Of a stretch of 64,000 bases of DNA, positions 17,084 through 25,813 are shown piece after piece. A program made the position numbers and the translations under genes. The stretch covers positions 248,001 through 312,000 of the forward strand of contig JAQWMR010000016.1 in NCBI GenBank assembly GCA_029246685.1. The letters run 5' to 3'. The notes beneath the pieces are model-generated. The model did no database searches and was not told the DNA's origin. It saw only the letters and a list, made by a program, of their open reading frames with translations. The number at the start of each line of letters is the position of its first letter. Within the stretch, counting starts at the first letter, position 1. This DNA is from Acidimicrobiales bacterium. GTDB lineage: Bacteria > Actinomycetota > Acidimicrobiia > Acidimicrobiales > Aldehydirespiratoraceae.

Positions 17084-18822
17084 GTCACCGCGGCGCGCAC
17101 CGCGTCGGTGACTGCCCGCCGCTGCGCAATGTCGGCGTCGCGGTCGACCCGCACCAGGAGTAGGTCGAGCGACCCGTCAACCTGGGTTGACACATCGGCA
17201 CCAGCGTCAACCTGGGTTGACGAGACGATCGCCTCTTGGAGTGCGGCCGCGGTTGCAACTTCCGTGACGGTGACGCCTCCAGTGCCACCAAGGGCGGCGA
17301 GATCGAGACCGTGGCGGGTGCGAAACAGCGTCTCGAAGTCGACCTCGTCGCCGCGGCTCGCGATGGGGAGCATGGAGAAGATGCCACCACCGTCGTTGTC
17401 GACACAGACGACCGTGAGCTGCAAACCGGTACGGACTGCGCTGTAGAGCGCGCCGAGGTCGTGCAGCAGGGCGAGGTCGCCGGTGTACATCACGACCGGG
17501 CCGTCGTGCCGGCTGGCGAGGCCGAGTGCAGTGGAGGTGATTCCATCGATGCCACTTGCCCCTCGATTGCCGACGAAGTCGACGCCCGTCACAGGCCCGA
17601 GCACGAAGGAGTCGAGATCTCGCACCGGCATCGAGTTAGAGGTCATGACCACAGAGCCGGCCGGAGCCGAATCGGCGAGGACGCTGGTGACGAGCGGGCT
17701 GAGTAGGTTGCCATGGGAGAGCTCCTCGCCGATGGCACGACACGCGGCGAGTTCGAGCGCCGCCCAGCGAGCGGTCCATTCCGGGTTCGGCGTAGTGGTG
17801 AGAGCGTCGAGTACCGCGATCGGGTCGGCGGCGAGGTGAGTCTGGGTGGTGAACGAGGCGTCGTTCCAGCGACGACCCGGATCGACGAGAACCGTGTGGG
17901 GTCGATGGTGTTCCATCCAGAGCCGGACCGGCTTGGTGGTCGGGCTGCCGCCGATGCGCACGACCACGTCGGGAGCGAGCTCCTCGGCGATCGCGGGAAC
18001 CTTGAGGAGGTGATCCGCAGTCGTGATCATCGTGCCGCCGACGTTGTCGCCGCTGCTACGGACACCCGAGATCGGCTCGCCGATCACCGGGAAGCCCGTC
18101 CGAGTAGACGCGGCGTGAGCGGCCTCCGCGATGCGGCGCTGGGCGGCGATCCCGGGAGCGGCGTCGGGGCCGACGACGATCACCCCACGACTCGGAAGCT
18201 CGATCGGTTCGAGGGAGACAGTAATCGCCGGCGGCGAGACCGGTTGGGTGTCGACCACCGGAATGTCGGCGACCGGCTCGAGCGGCTCGCGGAGCGGCCA
18301 GTTGAGGTGCACGGGTCCGGCGGCAGAAGCGATTGCGATGTCGACCACCCGATGCGCGGCGATCTGGGCCTGCTCCGGCGACCACTCACCGGCGACCGGG
18401 AGATCGACGGCCCAGCGGGTCGCCGATCCGTAGATGTCGACCTGGTCGATGGTCTGGCCGGCGCCCCAGTCGCGCAACTCGGGCGGACGGTCCGCCGTGC
18501 AGACGATCAGCGGCACGCCCGCGTGGTGGGCTTCGACCACTGCAGGGAGATAGTTCGCGGCGGCCGTGCCGGACGTGCAGACGAGTACGGACGGCCTGCC
18601 GGTGGCCTTGGCCTGACCGAGCGCGAAGAAACCAGCCGATCGCTCGTCGAGTTGGATCCACGTGGTGAGACCAGGCTGCGCATGAAGGGTGATGGACAGC
18701 GGCGTCGACCGGGAACCGGGGCTGATCACCACGTCGGTGACGCCTCGCTCGACGAGCCCTGCTGCGAACGCAGCAATGACGTCGTAGACCGGATCCTTCG
18801 AGCTGGACGCGGAGGAGCTCAC
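17080..18822 (-). CDS. menD: SEPHCHC synthase MenD (ThDP-dependent)
   Basis: A 580-residue ThDP enzyme that joins 2-oxoglutarate (as succinyl semialdehyde anion) to isochorismate. SPGSRSTPL near residue 40 and LDERSAGFFALG with the catalytic Glu are diagnostic of MenD; GDLALLHDLGAL and NDGGGIFSMLP form the ThDP/Mg2+ motif (GDL...NDGGG). The GTG start overlaps the stop of the MenF fusion by 4 bp (GTGA). Close to the C-terminus two 16-bp palindromes, 30 bp apart, encode a repeated STQVD peptide in a surface region. Second gene of the men operon. Confidence 0.96.
   Translation of the reverse strand: MSSSASSSKDPVYDVIAAFAAGLVERGVTDVVISPGSRSTPLSITLHAQPGLTTWIQLDERSAGFFALGQAKATGRPSVLVCTSGTAAANYLPAVVEAHHAGVPLIVCTADRPPELRDWGAGQTIDQVDIYGSATRWAVDLPVAGEWSPEQAQIAAHRVVDIAIASAAGPVHLNWPLREPLEPVADIPVVDTQPVSPPAITVSLEPIELPSRGVIVVGPDAAPGIAAQRRIAEAAHAASTRTGFPVIGEPISGVRSSGDNVGGTMITTADHLLKVPAIAEELAPDVVVRIGGSPTTKPVRLWMEHHRPHTVLVDPGRRWNDASFTTQTHLAADPIAVLDALTTTPNPEWTARWAALELAACRAIGEELSHGNLLSPLVTSVLADSAPAGSVVMTSNSMPVRDLDSFVLGPVTGVDFVGNRGASGIDGITSTALGLASRHDGPVVMYTGDLALLHDLGALYSAVRTGLQLTVVCVDNDGGGIFSMLPIASRGDEVDFETLFRTRHGLDLAALGGTGGVTVTEVATAAALQEAIVSSTQVDAGADVSTQVDGSLDLLLVRVDRDADIAQRRAVTDAVRAAVT
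17176..17221. repeat. Two copies of a 16-bp palindrome inside menD
   Basis: GTCAACCTGGGTTGAC occurs at 17176-17191 and 17206-17221. Each copy is a perfect 7+7 inverted repeat with a 2-bp centre, and the starts are 30 bp apart, so both stay in frame. They encode the repeated STQVD segments of MenD. They may be inserted palindromic elements or intragenic binding sites. Confidence 0.7.
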
Positions 18823-20876
18823 TTGTTCATCACGTCCAGGAGGGCGCGGAGCTTCACGCCCGTCTCGGTGAGCTCGTCCGCAGGGACCGAGTCGGCGACG
18901 ATGCCGGCGCCGGAGAACAAGGTGGCGTGACCTGATGTGGCGTCGACGAGGGCCGACCGCAGGGCCACACGTAGCTCGCCGTTGCCGTCGAGATCGCACC
19001 AGCCGACCGGCGCGGCATACCACCCGCGATCGAAGGCCTCGCGGGCCTCGAGCCAGTTCACCGCGGCGGCCGTGGGCGTACCGGCGACAGCCGGTGTCGG
19101 ATGGAGCACGCCGGCGACCCGGAGGACGTCCATGTCGCTCACGCCACCAGTCCGCCGTTCGATGCGTGCGGTGATCGGCGTGCGCAGATGCTGAAGGCGA
19201 GCGAGGCGCAGCACCTCGGGTTCAGCGAGCGTTTCTCCGACGAGGCCGAGCGCGGCGAGCCGGTTCGTGATGTCGTCGACCACGTACTGGTGCTCCTCGC
19301 GAATCTTCGCGGAGTTGAGCATCTCCGACGCGAGCCCCGCGTCGCTCGTCTCGTCCCAACCGACGCCAGTGGTTCCCGCCAGCGCGGCCGTGCGGACCTG
19401 CCGGCCGTCCAACGCGACGAGCTCCTCCGGGCTGGCGCCGAGGAAGTGGCGCGGGCCGACCGCAAGGGAGAAGACCGCACAACCGGGATAACGCTCCCGC
19501 AGACGGGCGAGGATCGTGATCGGATCGATACCGACCTCATCGTGCGTACGGGCGAGGACGACCTTGCCGAACTCGCCGGCAGCGATCGACGACACGGCAT
19601 CCGCGACCATCGACTCATACGGCGCAGCGGTGGCGCCCTCGTCGGACACCTCGCCGTTCTCGAAGTTCAGGTCGACCGTGAGCGGGCCCGGCAGATCGGC
19701 GCACAGGGCGTCGATCCGGCGATCGAGCGAATCGATCGCGTCCTCCTCACTCTCGCCGGCTACCACACGAGCCGCGGCGAGCACCCACGAACCGTCGAGC
19801 CGGTCCACGAACGTCAGCTCGGGCAGCACCCAGTGCGCCTCCGGAAAGCCCGACCAGTCGGGGCCCCGGCCCGCCTCGCCCGACGGACCACCCCAACCGG
19901 ATGCCGAGAACGAGAACCCCCCAACCAGCACCGGAGCCGGAGCGTCGGACGGACCCGTGCGCTTCACCCGCGCCGCGAGAGCCGCCCTTGCCGCTGAAGC
20001 TGCCGAGAACCGGCCATCGCCCACGGGCGCGATCGTCTCCACCGCACCGAGCCCGACGAGAGCGAGATCACGGTCGGGCCTGATCCACAACGCCCGGTTG
20101 GGATCGGCCGCCGTGGCGAAGACGGCGAGCGGATCAACCCGCTCGTCCAGCTTGCGAGCGAGGACGACGAGTCCGCCGCTCAGCACGTCGCCGGTTGCAT
20201 CGTCGCCCATGCGAGCAAGGGCCCGAGAGAGCAGCGTGCGCTCGAAGTGGCGGCCGACGAGGTCGGACGCGACCGGCACGAGCCGGTGCATGAGGCCGAT
20301 GAGCTCGTCGCGGTCGCCGCCGCGGCGGTCGCTGTGACGCTTGAAGAGCTCGATGGCGTCGTCGATCACGTCTTCCACGTGGGTGGCGTGGCGCATCGCC
20401 AGGGCGGTCAGCTCCTCGAGGGTGACACCCTCACTCACGAGCGTGCGGGCGGCGACGAGCATGTCGACGGCGTCCGCCGGGAAGCGGGCCGAGTCGCCCT
20501 CGCCCGATGACGAAACGAGCAGGCCGGCGCCGACCACGAGGTCGACGATGAACTCCGGCACCTCGGCCCGCCGGGCGAGTTCGGCCTTGTCGAGATCCGG
20601 GTCGGCAGCGTGCTGCGCGGCAAGATCGGCCAGCTGTCCGCCGGCGTCCTTCGCCGAGAGCGCGCCGACCTGGGCGAGCGTGAACCCTTCGTCTGCGAGG
20701 TGACGGATCTCCTGCAGCCGAGCCAGGTGGCCGGCGTCGTACCAGGCGACACGGCCCTCCTTCTGCGGCGGCGCGAGAAGCTTGCGGCGCTGGTAGTAGC
20801 GCACGGTGTCGACCGCGACGTCGGCCGCCTCGGCGAGATCCTCGACGCGGTATCGATCGGGCTGGGGGTCGCTCAC
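18819..20876 (-). CDS. menF: MerR-type regulator fused to isochorismate synthase
   Basis: A single 685-residue frame. Residues 8-78 are a MerR winged helix (YRVEDLAEAADVAVDTVRYY, WYDAGHLARLQEIRHLADEGF); residues 80-240 are a helical region like the C-terminal half of stand-alone actinobacterial MerR proteins. Residues 245-680 form a chorismate-binding domain (KVVLARTHDEVG, ASPEELVALDG, AALAGTTGVG, EHQYVVDDI, HLRTPITARI, LHPTPAVAGTP, YAAPVGWCD, FSGAGIVADS) that isomerises chorismate to isochorismate for menaquinone. MenF alone is about 400-470 residues. No stop or frameshift separates the halves. It heads menD and menHC with a GTGA overlap, so the enzyme may control its own operon through the upstream inverted repeats. 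The GTG start has TAGGGT 7 nt upstream. Confidence 0.93.
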   Translation of the reverse strand: MSDPQPDRYRVEDLAEAADVAVDTVRYYQRRKLLAPPQKEGRVAWYDAGHLARLQEIRHLADEGFTLAQVGALSAKDAGGQLADLAAQHAADPDLDKAELARRAEVPEFIVDLVVGAGLLVSSSGEGDSARFPADAVDMLVAARTLVSEGVTLEELTALAMRHATHVEDVIDDAIELFKRHSDRRGGDRDELIGLMHRLVPVASDLVGRHFERTLLSRALARMGDDATGDVLSGGLVVLARKLDERVDPLAVFATAADPNRALWIRPDRDLALVGLGAVETIAPVGDGRFSAASAARAALAARVKRTGPSDAPAPVLVGGFSFSASGWGGPSGEAGRGPDWSGFPEAHWVLPELTFVDRLDGSWVLAAARVVAGESEEDAIDSLDRRIDALCADLPGPLTVDLNFENGEVSDEGATAAPYESMVADAVSSIAAGEFGKVVLARTHDEVGIDPITILARLRERYPGCAVFSLAVGPRHFLGASPEELVALDGRQVRTAALAGTTGVGWDETSDAGLASEMLNSAKIREEHQYVVDDITNRLAALGLVGETLAEPEVLRLARLQHLRTPITARIERRTGGVSDMDVLRVAGVLHPTPAVAGTPTAAAVNWLEAREAFDRGWYAAPVGWCDLDGNGELRVALRSALVDATSGHATLFSGAGIVADSVPADELTETGVKLRALLDVMNK

Positions 20877-20883
20877 GTGACCG

Positions 20884-20931
20884 ACCCTAGTCGATGTTGA
20901 GAGTGAACACTCACGGAGTACACACTCTCAA
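20884..20931 (-). promoter_or_regulatory. men operon promoter region with clustered inverted repeats
   Basis: TAGGGT (20884-20889, minus) ends 7 nt before the menF GTG. Upstream lie TTGAGAGTG (20897-20905) and CACTCTCAA (20923-20931), 9-bp arms of one inverted repeat with a 17-bp centre. Nested within are GAGTGAACACTC (20901-20912, perfect 5+5) and GAGTACACACTC (20916-20927, 4+4), offset by 15 bp. Long inverted repeats upstream of the gene are typical of MerR-family control; the fused regulator is the obvious candidate ligand. Confidence 0.55.
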
Positions 20932-20981
20932 GGTTGGCCCTCCACCCCCGCGGTTGAGCCAAGCCGTAGGTTCGTCCCTCG

Positions 20982-21827
20982 ATGGCATCCGACAAGCGCC
21001 CCCTCGAGATGATCGACCTCGACGACCCGAGCGGGTCGCAGGAGGCTCGCGCGCGCCAGCGCCCGGTGATGGCCGCTAACCGCGGCCTCGTTCTCGAGGA
21101 CCGGGGTTCGGGAATCGTCGGCGCGGTCGTGGAGTTCAACCCGCCTCGCCTCGTCCTCCGCGACCGCCACGGCAAGGACCACACCGTCCGCTACGCCGAC
21201 GGCTCGGTCCGCGCCGCGATCGACGGCGTGGGCGTCCCCATCACGCTCGTTGCACCGGCACCGACAGCTGCGGACCCGGGCGTCAACGCGTCCGGCTCGA
21301 TCGACCTCGGCGCCGTACCCGCCCGCATGGCCCGAGCCAGCCGCGTATGGGTCGAAGGCATCCACGACGCCGAGCTGATCGAGAAGGTGTGGGGCGACGA
21401 CCTGCGGGTCGAAGGCGTGGTCGTCGAACAACTCGAAGGTGCCGACGATCTCGCCGAGCGCGTGCGGGGATTCCGACCGACGCCGGGTCGACGGCTCGGC
21501 ATCCTGCTCGACCATCTCGTCGACGGGTCGAAGGAGAGCCGGATCGCCGCCGAGATCGACGATCCCAACGTGCTCATCTGCGGGCACCCCTATGTGGACG
21601 TGTGGCAGGCCGTGAAACCGGCCGTCATCGGCGTCGATGCGTGGCCCGTCGTGCCGAAAGGCGAGCCGTGGAAAGAAGGCATCATCGCCGGGCTCGGACT
21701 GGACACGACCCCGCCGCAGTTCTGGAAGCACCTCCTCGGCCGGGTCAAGTCGTGGCGCGACCTCGAAGCCCCCATGCTCGGCGCGGTCGAAGAGCTGATC
21801 GACTTCGTCGCTCCGCCTGAGCCCTAG
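20982..21827 (+). CDS. DUF3097 family protein
   Basis: A 281-residue cytosolic protein of the actinobacterial DUF3097 family. Visible features are a short beta-rich N-terminal domain (GIVGAVVEFNPPRLVLRDRHG) and a C-terminal part with WVEGIHDAELIEKVWGDD, LLDHLVDGSKESRIA and CGHPYVDVWQAV, a pattern reminiscent of a TOPRIM-type acidic fold (E...DHLVD). The function is unknown. It is divergent from the men operon (105 bp between starts) and convergent with the AAA ATPase. TAGGTT (20967-20972) lies 9 nt before the ATG. Confidence 0.88.
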   Translation: MASDKRPLEMIDLDDPSGSQEARARQRPVMAANRGLVLEDRGSGIVGAVVEFNPPRLVLRDRHGKDHTVRYADGSVRAAIDGVGVPITLVAPAPTAADPGVNASGSIDLGAVPARMARASRVWVEGIHDAELIEKVWGDDLRVEGVVVEQLEGADDLAERVRGFRPTPGRRLGILLDHLVDGSKESRIAAEIDDPNVLICGHPYVDVWQAVKPAVIGVDAWPVVPKGEPWKEGIIAGLGLDTTPPQFWKHLLGRVKSWRDLEAPMLGAVEELIDFVAPPEP

Positions 21828-21837
21828 CCCGTCGCGA

Positions 21838-23130
21838 TCACGCGTCGTCGACCAAGCCGAAGTCCGCCGCCGTCAGCTGCATGAGCGCATCCTTGTCCGG
21901 TTCGCCGTCGACCAGTCGGGAGGCTTGGCGAACGGTCGCCTCCTCGAACGCTCGCCGCGCGTGGCGGGCGTTGCCCTTGGCGAGGTCGAGCTCGGGTGAG
22001 GAGAAGCGGGCGACGAGTTCGTCGTCGGTCACCGCGGCGTCGTAGCCGTTGCCGTCACAGATGAGCCGACAGATCGCAACAAGCTCTTCCGGCGTGTAGT
22101 CGGGGAACTCGACCTCAGCCCGGATCCGACTCGAAAGGCCGGGGTTCGCGTCCACGAACGCCCGCATCTCGACTGGGTAGCCGGCGGCCACCAGCATGAA
22201 GTCGTCGCGGTGATCCTCCATCAGCTTCACGAGCGTGGTGATCGCCTCGTCGCCGAAGTCCCGACCCTCGCCGACGAGCCCGTACGCCTCATCGATGAAG
22301 AGAACACCTCCGAGCGCCTCTTGCACTGCGGCCTCCGTCTTCGGCGCAGTCTGGCCGACATAGCCCGCCACCAGATCAGCGCGATGGACCTCCACGAGGT
22401 GTCCGCGATCGAAGATGTCGAGCGCCGCGAACACCCGAGCGAGTAGGCGGGCGACCGTGGTCTTGCCGGTCCCCGGATTGCCCACGAGCACGAGGTGGTG
22501 GGTGCGCTCCGCGACCGCAAGGCCGACGTCGAGACGCATCTTCTCGACGATGGTGACGTTGACGAGCTCGCGCATCGTCTTCTTCACATCGTCGAGGCCG
22601 ATCAGTTGGTCGAGCTCGTCGAGAACGTCATCGACCGTCTCCGGGGGAACGTCATCCTCCGGCTCCCGCTCGGTCGGGTCGGCTTCGTCCGCCTCGAGCG
22701 GCCGGTCCGGATCGGCGAGCACATCGTCGAGCATCCCGAGGCCAATCAGCTCGTGGTCCGCGGTGACGCCGTCAATTGCCGCGGCGGTTCGCATCAGGTT
22801 GCGGGCTTGCTGGGCGTAGGCGATCACAGCGGCGCCATTGCGCCCCTCGCTGGACAGCAGCAGCTCGAGCACATTCGACGGGCGGGACAGGAACGCCTCC
22901 GCATCCGCCCTCGACTCGATGCCGATGCCGGTCCATGCCTTCTCGCCCGGCGAGTGACGCCCGTCGACGAGTGCCATCGCGGTGAGGAGCCGCTGCGCCT
23001 CGAGTCGCGCGACGCGACGAGCCTCTTCCGTGGACAGCCCACGCATCCCCCGTCCCGCCCAGGCGAGCTCGTGCGAAATCTTCTTCTCAAAGGCCTCCGT
23101 CGCGCGCCCCACGCGCTGCTGTGTCGGCAT
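21838..23130 (-). CDS. CbxX/CfqX-type (SpoVK-like) AAA+ ATPase
   Basis: A 430-residue AAA+ protein. Residues 1-170 are a helical, partly acidic N-terminal domain of unknown role. The ATPase domain has Walker A VGNPGTGKTTVARLL, pore-loop and linker region VEVHRADLVAGYVGQTAPKT, Walker B GVLFIDEAYGL and the arginine segment NPGLSSRIRAEVEF, the CbxX/SpoVK arrangement. Relatives remodel protein complexes such as Rubisco or ESX-type secretion machinery; neither lies nearby, so the client is unknown. The ATG at 23130 is preferred over the longer frame because TACGAT lies 8 nt upstream. Ten bp from the convergent DUF3097 stop. Confidence 0.92.
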   Translation of the reverse strand: MPTQQRVGRATEAFEKKISHELAWAGRGMRGLSTEEARRVARLEAQRLLTAMALVDGRHSPGEKAWTGIGIESRADAEAFLSRPSNVLELLLSSEGRNGAAVIAYAQQARNLMRTAAAIDGVTADHELIGLGMLDDVLADPDRPLEADEADPTEREPEDDVPPETVDDVLDELDQLIGLDDVKKTMRELVNVTIVEKMRLDVGLAVAERTHHLVLVGNPGTGKTTVARLLARVFAALDIFDRGHLVEVHRADLVAGYVGQTAPKTEAAVQEALGGVLFIDEAYGLVGEGRDFGDEAITTLVKLMEDHRDDFMLVAAGYPVEMRAFVDANPGLSSRIRAEVEFPDYTPEELVAICRLICDGNGYDAAVTDDELVARFSSPELDLAKGNARHARRAFEEATVRQASRLVDGEPDKDALMQLTAADFGLVDDA

Positions 23131-23138
23131 CGCCCCTG

Positions 23139-23144
23139 ATCGTA
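23139..23144 (-). promoter_or_regulatory. -10 box TACGAT of the AAA ATPase gene
   Basis: TANNNT box 8 nt before the ATG at 23130, consistent with a leaderless or nearly leaderless mRNA. Confidence 0.4.
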
Positions 23145-23227
23145 GGGGTTCTTCCACGATCGGTGGCGATGCCGAGATGTGCCGCATCGGCCTAGGCTCG
23201 CAACCGGAACCGGAGGGGGATACATCC

Positions 23228-25786
23228 ATGTCTGCACGCTGTGCCCACCGCTTGGTGGCCGCCATGCTCGCCTTTGCTCTCATTGCCGCTGCGTGCGGCG
23301 ATGACGACACGTCCGGCGACGCAACTCCGCCGGACGACGACACGACCGAGAACACCACCTCCACGGCCGCTCCCGACGACGAGACCGACACCGACGACCC
23401 GGTCGATGTGGGCGACGATCCCGGTGTCGACCGCGCGTTCTACATCCTTCCGCCCGGCAACTTCGGCGGCATCCCCGTCGGCGACAACTCCCTCGATCAG
23501 CTCCCCCTCTACGACGGGCTGACGCCGCTTCGGGGCAATGTCACCGATGCGGACATCGAAGAGTTCTTCCTCCCGCAGGACTTCGCCCCGATCGGTGAGA
23601 CCACAACGATCGAGACGGGCCGAGACGGCCTCACCCTCGAGTACGACGAGTGGGGTATTCCCCACATCACCGGCGAGACGCGTGAGGACGTCGCGTTCGG
23701 CGCCGGCTGGGTGACGATCCGCGATCGGGAGCTCCTCATCAACTTCGGCCGCGGACCCGCTCGCGCCGCCGTGGCCGATATCCCGGGTATCGACGCGTTC
23801 TCGCTCGTCACCAGCGCCACACCGTTCGTGCCCAGCGAAGAGGCCGAGCAGCTCGTCACCGATCAGGTGGAGCTCATCCGCACGTCGCTCCCCGAGGGCG
23901 AGGAGATCATCTCCGACGCCCAGGCCTACGCCGATGGCGCCAACGCCTACCTCGAAGCCAACCCTCAGATCGCCATCGAACCGTTCACCGTTAACGACGT
24001 CATCGCCACCACCGCGTTCATCGGTTCGATCTTCGGCGCCGGTGGCGGCAGCGAGGCCCGCAACGCCGAGTTCCTGTCGCAGCTCCAGAACCGCCTCGGC
24101 GAGGAAGACGGCCGAGCCGCCTGGGAGGACCTCCTCCAGACCGATGATCCCGAGTCCTGGACCACGCTCGAGGAGCGCTTCGAGTACGGCACGCTGACCG
24201 GCGGCGAGGTCACGGGCTCGGTCGTGCTCGACGAGGGCTCGATCATCTCGCTCGACCCGCGTGACCCGCAGCCGGGTTCGACGCCTGGCGGTGTCGTCAA
24301 CATCGGCTTCGTGCCTGCCGCGGACGATCCGCCCGGCCGGACCGCGTCGAACTGGCTGACGGTGTCGCCCGAGGAATCGGTGAGCGGCAACACACTCGCC
24401 GTCATGGGCCCGCAGCTCGGCTACTACTACCCCGAGATCGTGATGCAGCTGCATCTGAAGGGGCCCGACTTCGAAGCCCAGGGCGCCGCCGTGCCGGGCC
24501 TCGCCCACTACATCCTGATCGGGCGCTCCGAGGACTACGCGTGGAGCCTCACCTCGGCCAACCAGGACGTGCGCGACGTGTTCGCCGAAGTCCTCTGCGA
24601 GCCCGACGGGTCCACGCCCTCCCGCGAATCCGGCTCCTACGTGTACGACGGCGAATGCACTCCGTTCGAGTTGTTCAACGCCGGCACACTCGGCGGAGTC
24701 CCGATCGCCTACCCGACGTCCGTGCACGGGCCCGTCATCGGCACCGCCATGGTGAACGGCGAGCCGGTGGCGCTCACCCGTCAGCGCTCGACGTTCGGCC
24801 GTGACGGCTTCAACCTCGCCGCCCTCAAGAACATGACCGAGGGCGACGCCGACACCGCGGAGAACTTCTTCGAGACGGCCAACCAGTTCGGCTTCACCTT
24901 CAACTGGGGCTACGCCAACCGTGAGGGCATCGCCTACTTCGCCTCCGGCTATCTACCGAACCGTGCCGAAGGCCTGGACCGCCGTCTGCCCACGCTCGGC
25001 ACCGGCGAGTACGAGTGGCAGGGCTTCCTGGAGCAGGACGAGCACCCGCACGGCACCAGCCACTCCGACGGCCGTCTCCTCAACTGGAACAACCAGTCCG
25101 CCCCGGGATTCATGCACGGCGACGGGACCAACTACGGCTCGCACCACCGCGTCGAACTCTTCGACCAGTGGCCGGAGCAAGCCGAACTGGCCGACGTCGT
25201 GTCGATCATGAATCGGGCCGCCACCGAGGACACGCTGTCGCCGGTCTGGGCCGTCGTCAGCGAGGTACTCGCCGGCTCTGATGCTCCGTCCGACCTCTCG
25301 GGCGAGACGATCGCGATCCTCGATGCTTGGCTCGCGGACGACGCTCCCCTGCTCGACGCGGATGAGGACGGCAACTACGACGAGCCCGGGGCGATGATCG
25401 CCGCGAGCCTGTGGGGCTCCGTGCAGAACGCGGCGCTCGCGCCGGTGTTCCATCCGTTGTTCGACCACGAGATCGGCCTGCGCGGTATCGACGAATCGTC
25501 GATCGTGGACAAGGACCTCCGGACGCTGCTCGGCCACGACGTGCAGGGCGCCTACAACCTTCAGTACTGCGGCGCAGGCGATCTCGACCAGTGCCGAGCC
25601 GATCTGTGGGCCGCCATCGACGCCCGGGTGCAGGTACTCGCCGTCGACCACGGCGACGATCCGTCACTGTGGCGCCGCGAGGGCCGATTGTCCGGCTTCA
25701 CACCCGGGTTGATCCCCGACCAGTTCCGCTCGACGAACCGCCCGACCTACCAACAGGTGATCGAGTTCGCCCAGACCGTCGGCTGA
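23228..25786 (+). CDS. Penicillin acylase-family (S45) Ntn-hydrolase lipoprotein
   Basis: An 852-residue secreted amidase precursor. The signal peptide ends in a lipobox (IAAACGD), followed by an Asp/Thr-rich linker. The alpha-chain region includes DEWGIPHITGETREDVAFGAGW, typical of S45 enzymes. The beta chain begins at Ser in GRTASNWLTVSP, where autocleavage exposes the N-terminal nucleophile, and MGPQLGYYYPEI follows as in acyl-homoserine-lactone acylases and cephalosporin acylases. Processed as alpha-spacer-beta, anchored outside the membrane. The substrate could be acyl-homoserine lactones or other N-acyl amides. GGAGGGGG lies about 7 nt upstream of the ATG. Confidence 0.93.
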   Translation: MSARCAHRLVAAMLAFALIAAACGDDDTSGDATPPDDDTTENTTSTAAPDDETDTDDPVDVGDDPGVDRAFYILPPGNFGGIPVGDNSLDQLPLYDGLTPLRGNVTDADIEEFFLPQDFAPIGETTTIETGRDGLTLEYDEWGIPHITGETREDVAFGAGWVTIRDRELLINFGRGPARAAVADIPGIDAFSLVTSATPFVPSEEAEQLVTDQVELIRTSLPEGEEIISDAQAYADGANAYLEANPQIAIEPFTVNDVIATTAFIGSIFGAGGGSEARNAEFLSQLQNRLGEEDGRAAWEDLLQTDDPESWTTLEERFEYGTLTGGEVTGSVVLDEGSIISLDPRDPQPGSTPGGVVNIGFVPAADDPPGRTASNWLTVSPEESVSGNTLAVMGPQLGYYYPEIVMQLHLKGPDFEAQGAAVPGLAHYILIGRSEDYAWSLTSANQDVRDVFAEVLCEPDGSTPSRESGSYVYDGECTPFELFNAGTLGGVPIAYPTSVHGPVIGTAMVNGEPVALTRQRSTFGRDGFNLAALKNMTEGDADTAENFFETANQFGFTFNWGYANREGIAYFASGYLPNRAEGLDRRLPTLGTGEYEWQGFLEQDEHPHGTSHSDGRLLNWNNQSAPGFMHGDGTNYGSHHRVELFDQWPEQAELADVVSIMNRAATEDTLSPVWAVVSEVLAGSDAPSDLSGETIAILDAWLADDAPLLDADEDGNYDEPGAMIAASLWGSVQNAALAPVFHPLFDHEIGLRGIDESSIVDKDLRTLLGHDVQGAYNLQYCGAGDLDQCRADLWAAIDARVQVLAVDHGDDPSLWRREGRLSGFTPGLIPDQFRSTNRPTYQQVIEFAQTVG

Positions 25787-25813
25787 CCCCGTCGCCAACT
25801 GCCCTCTGACGCG

